Below are positions 10,848 to 21,682 of a DNA stretch of 64,000 bases, one piece after another. The stretch comes from Suillus spraguei (taxonomy: Eukaryota; Basidiomycota; Agaricomycetes; Boletales; Suillaceae). The notes beneath the pieces are model-generated. The model worked only from the letters and a program-made list of their open reading frames with translations. It ran no database searches and was not told the origin of the DNA. Location of the stretch: NCBI GenBank assembly GCA_016800925.1, contig JABCPU010000052.1:1-64000 (forward strand), written 5' to 3'. Both the position numbers and the translations under genes were made by a program. Numbering within the stretch: position 1 is the stretch's first letter; each line of letters begins with the position of its first letter.

Positions 10848-13567
10848 TTATAACCAAACAATCTCTACTTCTTTTTCGTAGTCATGTTCGCAACGAACCG
10901 TCAAAATCTTTTCCGTAACCTCCCTTTTCCAATGGTTGCGCACGGTGTCCAGGCCAGGACGACAAAATCGCCTCAGGAGGAAACATATATAGCTTTGTCC
11001 CGCTTTCAACTTTCCCTTCATAGCGTCATCATGGTCGTGATAGTTAACGATTCCGATTGCCCACTCTGTCGTAGATGCAGGTGGAAAAAAAGGAGATTCC
11101 ACGACTAGCTTGTCGAGTGGTGATGTCATGAGGTCGCCAGCAGGTAGGGGACGGGAAAGGAATACCGACTGCCAGAGACTCTGCTCAATAGAGGCAGGAA
11201 CCATGAATAGCTTGACCTGCACGCCACGCTTTGTGACAGAGAAGTCGTCATCGCCACAACCCTCTCCCCACCACGAGATCTCGTGGTTCTTGAGCATCTC
11301 GAGTGCTGCTTCGTCCGTTGTGCGATAACAGGAAGGCTCTGTTGGACAACCAGGAAGTCCGCCGGCCCATACAAGAATTTGCCATTCCTTGCACTTCTCA
11401 ATAAGCTCTGCCATGAACCTTTTAAAAGCTCGATCTCCTTCTCCATATGCAACCGTCATGGTAATGTCAAAGATACCGGTAAGAGAATATGCAACATCTT
11501 CGATACGAGTTGTCTTCCGACTCGCTGCCCAGCTCATCTTCTCCCAGGCACGATTTGGCCCAGAGCGAAAGTTGCGCAAGTCGTTTTCAGGGATCTTCGT
11601 AGCGCGGTGAAGAGCATGAACAATCTTCGCGTCATCTTTGTCGTTGGGATTCCGTGTAAGAGGCGTCCACGTAGGGCCGTAATAAAACCTCATCCTAAGA
11701 GGTGCGAGAAGCTCCTGTAACGTCCAGCCACGAAAGAACCACTCGTCACTTTCTAGTGTATCCCATGAATTTGTCTGAGCCAGGTGCACTATGCATATAT
11801 GGGCCTCGCGGTACCACATGTACATCGACCGAATTGCCTCGTCGAGCTCTGAGCTGCTCTCTTTGTTGATGCAGCAGGTATCAGACCATGCGAGATCGCA
11901 ACCATACTCCTTTGCTTTGGAGCAAAACTTCTCCAGCTTCTTGTAACCCGCTCCTTCGCGTTTTAGGTCTTGAAAAGTTGGCTCCGATTCTCCCCATCGG
12001 TGTGATAGAATGGCATATTTGAGTAGGTTGACCACAGCTGACTCTATGGCCGACTGCCTTGACCACCCTTCACACCGACGTATGTCCTCCTCGGTGATCG
12101 TCTCTGGCTTCAGTATTGTAATAAGTTTGTCCCGCGAAATCAATTCCATGTTCGGAACGTGGATCAAATGTGACGGAACCAGAAAAACACGTCGTTTGAA
12201 CTCGGCTACAACATCAGGAATGCCTGCATCACGATAACGCCGATCAACAGGAGGAATGTTGTCATGATCATGCTGATATGAAGATTAGTTTGCATATGAG
12301 CAGTTATTCAGCAGACGAACCGACACAACTTCCGCAGTCCGCGGCATCCCCGTCCTTAACGCTTCGCGCACGAAGGCTAGTGTCTGATCTGCGGAAGGGC
12401 GGTCTACTGGCTGAAAAGAGAAGCATTTTCGGAGGAAGGCTGAATCTCGTGCCTGATCCTTGATTATTGGTGGTAGTGGTGGTACCTTTTTTTGAAGTAA
12501 TTGGAGGGGAATGTGGTTAGATCGAATTGACCACCAGGGCAACTGCCCCGAGAGCACCTGAGATAGTCGTTGGATATAGTGTAAGTTTGAATGCCGATGG
12601 ATGATTTGACGTACATGAATCATGTTGCAACCGAAAGACCACACATCGCTTTTGGCAGTGGGAAAGGTCTCTTCATCATCGACCAACTCAGGAGCTATCC
12701 AGCGAATGGTGGCCGAGCGGATGTCGCCCAAACTAGACTCTGACCCGATGGATGCGAACTCATTAAGCCTCTTAGAAAGCCCGACGCCCGTCACAAAAGC
12801 ACGCCCCTGCCAGTCAACTAAAATGTTGTCCTGATGCACCGGCATATCAAAGATAATTAGTGCTCGTCTACCTTATTTACGTGGGTAAGAACTCACACCT
12901 GTTAGATCTCCGTGGACCACTGCAATAACATGCACTGACAAAGAACCACATGAGAACCGACACTTTCGTAGACGAACAGACATACGATATTGCAGTGCCA
13001 AGGCAACATCAAGCAGCTGAAGATACAGAAATTCGTTCATACATGAATCCCATCATAATCAGAGGAACCCACCAATCGAAAACGTTCACCACGCTCTAAG
13101 GTCTCACGTTCGCGCAAGAAGTTAGTTAAGCTCCCATTCTCCATCCAAGGGAACACAAGGCTAGGTAAATAACCATGTCCGTATACGTGTCCGAGCACAG
13201 GCAAAATATGCTCGTTCTGAAGTCTGCCCCACACTCTGATTTCTTGTAGTAATTCGTCGTATCTCTCGCTGAGATCCAGGGTTGTAGTACCCTAATAACC
13301 TTTACTGCCACTGTGATCTGAAGATGTAAGAATTATCAGTTTCAATAGTACGATACTGGTTGTTTGACTAACACATACTGGAGAGTAATTTGGCCGATCC
13401 CAGGTGCACTTGGATATATGATAATGACTATTTGTAGCCTCGGGATGTTCACCCTTGACTATATAATCAGTAAGGTCAGGAATACAGCTGAACACAGGAA
13501 TTCAGTTATTGTGTTCATCATAAGGAGGAAAATTCGCGCACGTAGGAATTTTGAACACATCTGACAT
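10848..13567 (-). CDS. TKL-like (pseudo)kinase - HET domain fusion, copy A (10-nt frame break in N-lobe)
   Basis: Eight exons fit by phase: 13567-13542, 13487-13379, 13317-13073, 13016-12986, 12919-12897, 12830-12615, 12557-12321, 12272-10848. Exons 1-7 encode a protein kinase fold: VAVK in beta3, WMENGSLTNFL, HGDLTG in the catalytic loop, WIAPEL, DVWSFGC. The DFG position reads GVG (FVTGVGLSK), so metal-binding Asp is missing and catalysis is doubtful. Exon 8 encodes a HET domain (YAILSHRWGE, DTCCINKESSSELDEAI, WFFRGWTLQELLAP), the module of fungal incompatibility proteins that triggers cell death or growth arrest. The link is an intron 12320-12273 with a weak GTTCGT donor but a CTAAT branch site and CAG acceptor. 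Copy B has the same intron with GTAAGT. Compared with copy B, 10 nt are missing near 13278, just after VAVK, which shifts the frame. The intact HET part runs to the stop at 10848. Intended length is about 773 residues. Confidence 0.85.
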
Positions 13568-13759
13568 AGATTCAGGCGAGAAATTTAATAGCGGGAGTTA
13601 GGCTGAGTCGACTCTTCGCCGACTTCTGACTCCACGGCAGTCTCCGGCGTCTGACTATTACTGTCTTTTCTGAAATTGACGATTTATGATTACCGCAATC
13701 GCATGCGCATCCACTGCAGTTGGTGAATTTCGACTTGTCTACTGCCACATATCCTTGAC

Positions 13760-14120
13760 GTTGATTTCGTCTGTCCCCCGCAGTATTATGTCTCCGCTGA
13801 AGAGCACATAAATATTGTGAGATCGACTGCCTTCAATGACATGCCTTCCATCTCCGCCGCATTGAAGACGCATAAGTTATGCCTCATACATTCACCGAAT
13901 AAGTTTGCACAGATGGAACATATTCATAGTCGAGAGGTAGTTATATTAATGAATCGCCAATCATCGGTCCAATCTAATGTTTCGCCCTTTACACTGGCAG
14001 CGACCTTTTCTTCATGACTTCGACCAGAGTCGGATCTTAGGCCTAGGTCCTGTAACCCGCTATCACCCTGCACATAGTCACATGTCTAGACTCTGGACCA
14101 TCAGTATATTGTCAGCTAGA
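13760..14120 (+). pseudogene. decayed pICln fragment
   Basis: The sequence aligns by eye with exon 1 to exon 2 of the intact pICln gene at 27065-27440. Shared strings include GTTTGCACAGATGGAACAT-like and GAGAGGTAGTTATATT segments, and CAGTATATTGTCAGCTAGA at the end. Stops and indels break the frame. It marks the far part of duplication unit A. Confidence 0.75.
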
Positions 14121-14390
14121 TAAGCTCCTCCTTCTCTTCCTACCGCTTCTGCCGCTCTTCTTCCCATCCTTCCAACTCTTCCCGTTCTTTCAGCTCTTTA
14201 TTGCGTGCCTCTTCTCGCCCATCCTGTTCATGCGGCAACTCAGACTCCTGACCTATTTAATCATCAAAAATGAATGACTTTGTGTTGTCCTTATCAGGGT
14301 ATTCAACAGCCGATTCCTCAGCACCCCCAGTCGCATTTTCGGCAGAAACGTTAACGAAGGATGAGGCTAGTACTATAGACGGGCCAAACT
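14121..14390 (-). pseudogene. decayed fragment of the Nup159 acidic region
   Basis: The plus-strand text resembles 30421-30720 inside the nucleoporin gene: the TCTTCC-rich stretch, GGCAACTCAGACTC, AATGACTT-GTGTTGTCCTTATC, and GCAGAAACGTTAACGAAGGATGAGGCT. It abuts the pICln fragment directly, whereas the two genes lie about 3 kb apart at their intact site. The copy has therefore lost the intervening DNA. Confidence 0.7.
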
Positions 14391-14812
14391 TACGGACACG
14401 TTTTCTTACTCAACTAAGGTTTAATGTCCAGCGACGCGACGCACCTGAGGAAAGGATCGATCAGAAGAAATAGAGCTGACGCAGAGGTGGGGTATTTGCA
14501 TTCTATAGGATCGTTTTCACCACTCGGAGCTTGCCGGGCTTTCTTACTCGCTGCCCATTCAACACGTCTGGAAGAGGACAAGTTGTAGAAGATCTGCGTA
14601 CTGTTCACCGGTGGGTTGAATACTAGGCCTAATTCTAAAAAGATTTGTCCCCCTCCATACTTGTTCATCGGCAGTTTATCATGAACACTAGTTTGATCAC
14701 AATTTGGTCTTGCATGATACTAGTGAGACCTGTAGCATGGGGTCCTCTGCGATTATAATATGGTTTTTCGACACCATGTACATGCAATGGACAGAGGTAG
14801 GTGGAACTAATA
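14391..14812. other. no supported gene
   Basis: This segment between the decayed nucleoporin fragment and the C-terminal end of the left-arm kinase shows only short chance frames. Confidence 0.45.
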
Positions 14813-16103
14813 TCAACTATACCTGGGTTCCAGACGTTCTTCCACAAACGCGAGGATTTCGCAGTCCAAGGGCCGTTTGTCCATGTCTTCCGACCAACAA
14901 CTCCGAAGAAAATTCCATTCAGAATCGCTCATAACAGATTCAGACGGCCTCCTGGGGGTCATTCCTCTTGACTTCATCATCATGATGCGCATCATACTCC
15001 TGATATAGTAGTATGGGGGCTTGCCCTCCAAGACCTGCTGGGAGATGAGCTAACTCAGTATTGATAGTCCAATCCACACACCAGGAGCATTATCCCTCCG
15101 AAGGAGTACACATCGCTTGCTGTGGAATGTACCAATGGTGGGTTGTCGTCGTCATCAGATGTCAGGTATTCGGGAGGCATGTAGGCTATAGTGCCATAGA
15201 GATTGGTGGGAACCAATGCTTCACTTAGTATCTCAGGAAGGAACAAGGAGAGACCAAAATCGGAGAGGCTTGCTTTTCCATCTTGGTCGACAAGAACATT
15301 ATTCTATGAAGTTTCAACGGAACATTCAAAAATGTCATAAATGCATACGCACACCGGACAGGTCTCCATGAATAGTTGACTGCGAATGGACTGTCCATTA
15401 TGAGTTGATTAACTCCACGATAAAAAAATTGAGCGTACGATATTGAAGCCCACGAGCTACATCCCTGAGCTAAGCGACCTCAGTATGGTAGATATAATGA
15501 GATGAAAGTGGCCGAACCAATGTAAATTTTTGGCTGTGAGACAGCGCCCTATGCTCACGTTGAATGTATCCCGTCAGAGCGCCATTTTCTAACCATGGCA
15601 TGACAAGCGCTGGGACCGAGCCAAAGCCATCTGTAACACCCCAGATAGGAACAATATTCTCGTGTTCAAGTCGCATCCATATCTTAATCTCTCGGAACGA
15701 TCGCTGACGAATCAACAGTCAGTTGAACAGAGGCAGAACATTTGGATACCGACGTCGATGACTTTCATGTCTGTCGCATCATTCATCCTTTTTCTGGCCT
15801 TCTTAACTGCGACCTAAGCTGCCGTGAGCAACATGGTAAAACACGAATCTCAACAGCACCTACGTCCACTGAAGTTGTTGTAGAAGGTAACCCGTAGTGT
15901 GAAATCGCTCGTCGGACACTCACATCGACAGATGTTAGAGCAAGTCTACATCTGTAAACTTCTGAAAACCCTCCAGCGATCGGGTACTCGTCGAGGCGCA
16001 AGACTGACTGCGTAAGATCGACAACACTGCAAATGATGAGTTCAACAACCGCATACACAGAGGAAGATGACTCGCTCGATATGCTGGACTGAGTAGAGAA
16101 CAT
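14813..16103 (-). CDS. TKL-type protein kinase, third domain of left arm (K3, active-site residues kept)
   Basis: Exons carry a glycine-loop remnant (AGGFSEVYRC), VAVKKARKR (beta3 Lys), FREIKIWMRLEHENIVPIWG, WLENGALTGYI, HGDLSG (catalytic Asp), a DFG-containing segment (ASLSDFGLSLFL), YMPPEYL, DVYSFGGIML and a C-lobe ending at 14813. All three key catalytic elements are present, so this domain is likely active on Ser/Thr. An ATG at 16103 could start it as its own gene, overlapping the tail of K2 in another frame. Alternatively it could be joined to K2 by an unrecognised intron. The donor after LALTSVD is a good GTGAGT, unlike the right-arm copy. Kinases of this TKL-like type are expanded in many mushrooms. 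The role is unknown. Confidence 0.75.
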
Positions 16104-18480
16104 CCTCGATAACAGGACGGGATTCGATCGACATCGAAAGACAGCGTCGCGCCAGATCCAGGTGCACCTGATCAATCTTGAAGTTGAAAGTGAGTTGAGA
16201 CCGCATAAGAGAACCCGTGCAAAGATCATACCTCCAGGGTCGGAAGAAAAGGTTCTGTGCCCTTCACTTTTCCGATTTTATCTTACTTTCTTCAGAAATC
16301 CACCAATAAGGTACCTTTCCCGAAAACACCTGCAAAAATGAGTCAGTTACAGCGCGGAAAAGACTGGTGCGTTGCAAAACACACCAAAATCATGATGCAG
16401 CCATAAGAGTATACGTCATGGGATTTGGTTGGTTGCTGCGGTTCTGCCTGCTCGCTACAAACAACTGACTCTGGTGAAATATATCTTGCAGCTCCATGAA
16501 CTCGCTTGCTCGGTCTCCCATCTCCACCGTCGCCAAGAATCACGGAGCGACTGAAGTCTGCGATGCGTACACGCCCCGCATCGCCCAGAAGTACGCTGTC
16601 CTAGAAAGATTGAGGTGGGTATGTTTTATATCTAGTCAGCATCGTAATGGGAGCGCACACCCGTCAAATTGCCATGCGCTATATTGTTCTTGTGCACTGA
16701 TGATCATCTATCAAATCGACACATGAGAATTGCGGGTATCACCCACGATATTTGATCCCGTCCGCCAGCTGATACAGCTGACATTCGAAGTCAGAGCTGA
16801 ACGACTTGCCTCCGCCACGGGGCATCAACTCACAATGTTGAGCTTGTTATGTGGAAACAATGTGAAGAACTCTCGTTCCAAATAGTCGTGCAATGATCCA
16901 TGCACCATCCATGGATACACGAAGGAGGGAAGAATTCCGAAACCCGTCGTCATTCCATAGAGATCAAGGATGGTCTCGTGCTTCAACCTTTCCCGAATAT
17001 AGACCTCGCGACGAATCATCTATGAAACAATATATCAGTTACACTTGGTCTTCACACCAAAGTTGAACTGCGTGTTATCTCACATTGCATGTCTTGTCAA
17101 TATCAATGTCATTCAGATCGCCAACATCCAAAGTCTTGACCGCAACCTGTTTGAATCATGGATTACATAGAGTTCCGTTGAAATGCCAATCAACTAACCA
17201 CGGTGGCGTTCGACCCATGCAACCAGTTGTATTTCAAAGCCCTGCCAATGTTGCTACAATCATTGCTGTCGCAAGTCAAGAGAGCTGCTTTTGGGATTTG
17301 ATTTATTTGAAGATTCGACAGCAACTCTATCATCGCGTTTGAGATATTTATCCTCCGCCTGAGTAAATCTGTAATGCAAGACAGCGACGGACGTTGCCCA
17401 CTCTCCAACAAACATTGCTGTGCCAGCTGCTTGAGCTTGGGTTCGTTGTCTAGATCACCGAATTGCTTGAAGGGTTCTTTGTCGTCGATCCTTGCTACGA
17501 TGATATCAAAGGAGTCCTGTTCGCTATGCCAGTGATACGGTCTGTGCCCAGAAAGCAGCTACATGATATGAGCAAGAACATGGCATCGGACAAAAACATC
17601 ACGCGCCATAATCATAATACATCCATACGAGTACACTTCGCCAGTCTGGGTTGGCTCTTCCTCTGAAATACCAAACCTCTCGCGCGCCATCCACCGATAT
17701 TTGTCCTTGCATTCAGATTGGAACGTAGTGGCGTCTGATCCTGCAATGACCATCCAGACGCCAAAGCCCGAAGATAAGGCTTCCCGTCACCGTCGATCAG
17801 GATATCAGCCTAAAGTATGGAATCACCATTCCTGGACGGAGCACTACGGCGACGAAAAAACCTACAGGGGTTAGGTCACTGTAAATACTGTTGCTGTGCA
17901 CTACAGGCGATCAATCGGCCGAAGTGTAAAAGCCATGTGCCACTCACAATATTGAAGACCAGCTGCAACCTCCCTTAGCTGATATGTCAAGTCAAGGTCT
18001 ATCCGGTCTGTGGGTGTATAACAAACAAGCCTACCATAAATAATTTCTTATTAAGGTCGAGTTGGCGTAATTTCAAGTACTCGTCGAGCGACCCATTTTC
18101 CATCCATGGAGAAACTAACGCGGGGAGTGGGCCAAATCCATCGTTGATAATACCCTCGAGACGGAGAATGTTGTCGTGATACAATTCAATCCAGATGGAA
18201 GCCTGATGAAGAATGACCTGGGAAGAATAAAGCTATCAGCGAGTGGAACATTACTGTGACTGCTTCATGGCCGAACCTTTTTCGCTTTCTTTATTTCATC
18301 TTCAGTCGGATTACGGAAGGTGATGGATTTGACCGCAACCTTGATAAATGTCAGAGTTCATCAGCTGCCGTTTGTTTATCACAAACTTACACATAAGTTT
18401 TTGGATTGTTCTGGTAACGTCATGAAACATCTCCAGACTTCACTGCGCCCTGTATTCGTAGGATATTTAAATGCAGGATT
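14813..18480 (-). repeat. left arm of large inverted duplication
   Basis: Three serial kinase domains occur here in the same order but opposite orientation to 19223-22903. Midpoints of paired motifs fall at about 18.86-18.89 kb. K2 is nearly identical between arms, while K1 and K3 have diverged more. Confidence 0.85.
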
Positions 18481-18778
18481 CTTTTGAATGGCTTCCGTGG
18501 GAATAAAATAGTCTGTGACCTTTCAAGGGTATGAAGTACATTGATCTTACAAACAACATCGACTTACGATGGAGAATCGAGAGTTGTACATGGCGAAGAT
18601 TCCTTAATGCGACATTCAAAATGATTATGGTTGCTAAAGTCAGGGTAAGGCAGTGAGCACTAGTGAGCGTCTTAATCGTCGGTTTCATCCAACGTGCCAT
18701 CCTTATATACATAGCGAATGCCATAATGATTGCCGCGGCGGTGTGTAGACCAAGGGTCTTCTCACAAGGTCTTATCAT
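16042..18778 (-). CDS. tandem pseudokinase pair K1-K2, left arm
   Basis: K1 (about 18480-17260) has VAVKSITF and ALVSPWMENGSLDEYL. Its catalytic loop reads YSDLTP and its DFG site reads ALASGW, so it looks catalytically dead. K2 follows in the same reading line through LKYNWLHGSNATV, an intron, then VAVKTLDVGD. It has REVYIRERLKHETILDLYG, PWMVHGSLHDYL, HGNLTG (Asp to Asn) and ADFSRSVIL (DFS), then DVYSYGCIMIL. Loss of the catalytic Asp suggests a pseudokinase. The frame ends at a stop at 16042, overlapping K3. A possible first exon (18778-18568) spliced at CATC^GTAAGT would add two hydrophobic stretches (TAAAIIMAFAMYI and LTLTLATIIILNVAL), hinting at a membrane anchor. That exon has no clear counterpart in the other arm and is tentative. 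Confidence 0.7.
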
Positions 18779-19112
18779 GGGGCACGTGTGCACCCTAATA
18801 TTATAATTACGCGCCCGGGCTATAGCCTATCATATACCAGTACAAAATGCTTTTACGCTAGTTATCACTGTCTAGACACAAATTGATGACCAGTCCAAAT
18901 GACAACGACATTCAATTCAAGCCTGGTGATGTGGTCACCTAGTAGTATGACTTCAAGTGAGCGTCTCCTAGGGATGCCGTGTTCGGACCTTGAAATGCAG
19001 CCCGCAGATAGATATATGAACTGTTGACCCGAATTCCGAAGATAAGGGACGATTGAGCATATAGTCTTGCCTCAGAACACTCATCATTTTTGAAGCCACG
19101 CTAAGGGTTGCC
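18481..19112. other. spacer at the centre of the inverted duplication
   Basis: The spacer is about 0.6 kb between divergently oriented kinase arrays. It presumably holds both promoters. Apart from the tentative left-arm first exon, no gene is supported. Confidence 0.5.
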
Positions 19113-21682
19113 ATGCATAGCAGCTCTCAATCCTCCGTTGTAAGTGACGTCGATTTTTCATTATGCACAATGATTCATAAGTTAGCCAGAAAATGGATGA
19201 GATCTACCGAGTCGACTTCAAGACCCCACCGAATATTATTCCCGCCGCAGCCATTCAAAAGCATCATGCATTTCCTGTCTGTTCAGGAGGGTTTGCTGAT
19301 ATCTTCAAATGTTCTATGTCTACACCATTAAATGTCAGATATACGGTCAGTTGACAAAACAGTCAAAGAGTTTCATTATTTTCATCGTACAATCAAGGTT
19401 GCGGTAAAATCCTTCAGGGTTTCTCCTGATGGTGATTTAACACGCAAATTGGGCAGGGTTGGTGCATGAATTAGCACTCCGTTCTACCCAACTGAATAGA
19501 ACCACTTGCAGAACATTCGACGCCAGATTCAGATTTTGATGCAGTTGTCTCATGACAACATTCTCGCTCTTGAGGGTATTACCGAGGGATTTGGCCCGCT
19601 TCCCGCACTAGTTACTATATGGATGGATAATGGAACACTCAGCAACTATCTGAATCAGAAATTTGATCTTTCAAGAGACGATAAGTTGAGCATGGTATGC
19701 ATTTTATATTCGTGGAGACAGCTTGCAATTTAATTTAATATGTCAGTTAACGGAGGTAGCAGCTGGCCTTGAGTATTGTCAGTAGCACTTTGTTCTTGTA
19801 TTTCAGTTCGCTGATCTCCCATAGTGCACTGTAAGGGTATCTGTCATGGTAACTTAACACCTGTGGGTTTTGTTCGCCACCATTCTCCTTCCAGAATGAC
19901 AGTCTCATAATTTAGAGCACCATCTTGGTCAACAGTGATGGGCGGCTTCACATTGGGGGTTTCAGTCTCTCGGCGATCCTTGCAGAATTAGATTCCTCGA
20001 CATTTGATTCGTGTCGCCCAGGTGCTATTCGGTGGACAGCCCCCGAAATACTAGAAGCTGAGGAAGTGAAGCTAACTAGGGCCGCCGATGTTTATTCGTA
20101 TGGTTGTATCATGATGTTGGTATGCAACGTTTCCATACAAATCCAGATACAAAACTGACATGATGCAGTTGTGTTCTGGAGATGTGCCTTATCGCTGGCT
20201 AAGTTCGGACGTTCGCGTGATTATGGCAAAGCTTGGGGGTCAAGAACCCTTCCGCGAAATCACTAGTCTTGAGGAAGACCTCAAACAATTGGCACAAAAA
20301 TGCTTATCGAACAGCAGCGAGCGCCGCCCGTCGGCTTCGTACATTGCGCAGTTGTTCAGGTCGAGGCTGAGTATCTCAAAGACGATGTCAGAGTTGTTGT
20401 CGAAACTTCGAGTGAATCAAATCGCAAAAGCAGCTCTCTCGACTTGTGACAGCAATGATCGTGGCAGCATTAGCAGGGCTTTGAAATACAACTGGTTGCA
20501 TGGGTCGAACGCCACAGTGGTTAGTTGATTGGTATCTTACCGGAATTGTATGCAATTCATGATTCAAACAGGTCGCGGTCAAGACTTTGGATGTTGGCGA
20601 TCAGAATGACATTGATATTGACAAGACATGCGATGTGAGACAACACGCAGTTCAACTTTGCTGTGAAGACCAAGTGTAACTGATGTATTGTTTCATAGAT
20701 GATTCGTCGCGAAGTCAATATTCGGGAAAGGTTGAAGCACGAGACCATCCTTGATCTCTATGGAATGACGACGGGTTTCGGAATTCTTCCCTCCTTCGTG
20801 TATCCATGGATGGCGCATGGATCATTGCACGACTATCTGAAACGAGAGTTCTCTACATTATTTCCACATAGCAAGCTCGATATTGTGAGTTGATGTACGT
20901 GGCATCGACAAGTTACTCGGCTCTGACATCGAATGGCAGCTGTATCAGGTGGCGGACGGGATCAGATATCGTCAGTGGTGCCCGTAGTTGCTCATGTGTC
21001 GAATTGACAGAGAATCCTTAGTGCACGACAATGATGTTGCGCATGGCAATCTGACGGGTGTATGTTTCTGTCGGCGTGCTGACTAAATATACATCAGACT
21101 TATCCCATTCTTCTTAGGACAGTGTGCTTCTGGATGATGCGGGGCGTGTACGTATCGCAGACTTCAGTTGCTCCGTGATCCTCGGGGACGCTGGAGATGG
21201 GAGATCGAGCAAGCGAGTTCATGGAGCTGCAAGATATATTTTACCAGAGTCAGTTGTTTGTAGCGAGCAGGCAGAACCGCCGCAACCAACCAAATCCCAT
21301 GACGTATACTCTTATGGTTGCATCATGATTCTGGTGTGTTTGGCAACGCATCAGCATTCCCGCGCTGCGTCTGACGCGTTTTTGCAGGTATTGTCAGGAA
21401 AGGTACCTTATTGGTGGATTTCTGAAGAGAGTGAAGTTCTTTCGGAAAAAGTGAAGGGCACAGAACCTTTTCTTCCGACCGTGGAGGTATGACCTTTGCA
21501 CAGGTTCTATTATGCGATCTCGACTCACTTACGACTTAAAGATTGATCAGGTGCACCTGGATCTGGTGCGACGTTGTCTTTCGATGTCGATCGAATCCCG
21601 TCCTTCTATTGAGGAGGTTCTCTACTCGGTCTTAGTCCAGCGTTTCGGGCGAGTTGTCTTCCTCTGTCTATGCAACTGTTGA
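19113..21682 (+). CDS. tandem pseudokinase pair K1-K2, right arm
   Basis: The start is ATG 19113 with donor GTAAGT at 19140, or the later ATG 19193. Both lead in frame into IIPAAAIQK. K1 shows GGFADIFKC, VAVKSFRVS, RRQIQILMQLSHDNILALEG, WMDNGTLSNYL, HGNLTP (Asp to Asn) and HIGGFSLSAIL (GFS for DFG), so it looks dead. Its C-lobe runs through 20528. K2 follows with VAVKTLDVGDQND, REVNIRERLKHETILDLYG, PWMAHGSLHDYL, HGNLTG, ADFSCSVIL and DVYSYGCIMIL, ending at a stop at 21682. Both domains keep the beta3 Lys but lack the catalytic-loop Asp. Pseudokinase scaffolding or regulation of the third domain is inferred from this arrangement. Confidence 0.72.

Larger units (their letters stand above)
10848..14120. 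repeat. direct segmental duplication, unit A
   Basis: Order and orientation match unit B (23591-27440): kinase-HET on minus, then pICln-like sequence on plus. Shared stretches include nearly identical HET coding sequence and flanks such as TTATAACCAAACA. The kinase-pICln spacer is much shorter here (about 190 versus 745 bp). Confidence 0.8.

Noticed and set aside
11283..11720. Plus-strand frame opposite the HET exon
   Set aside because: Mirror frame of conserved HET coding sequence; the same shadow appears at copy B.
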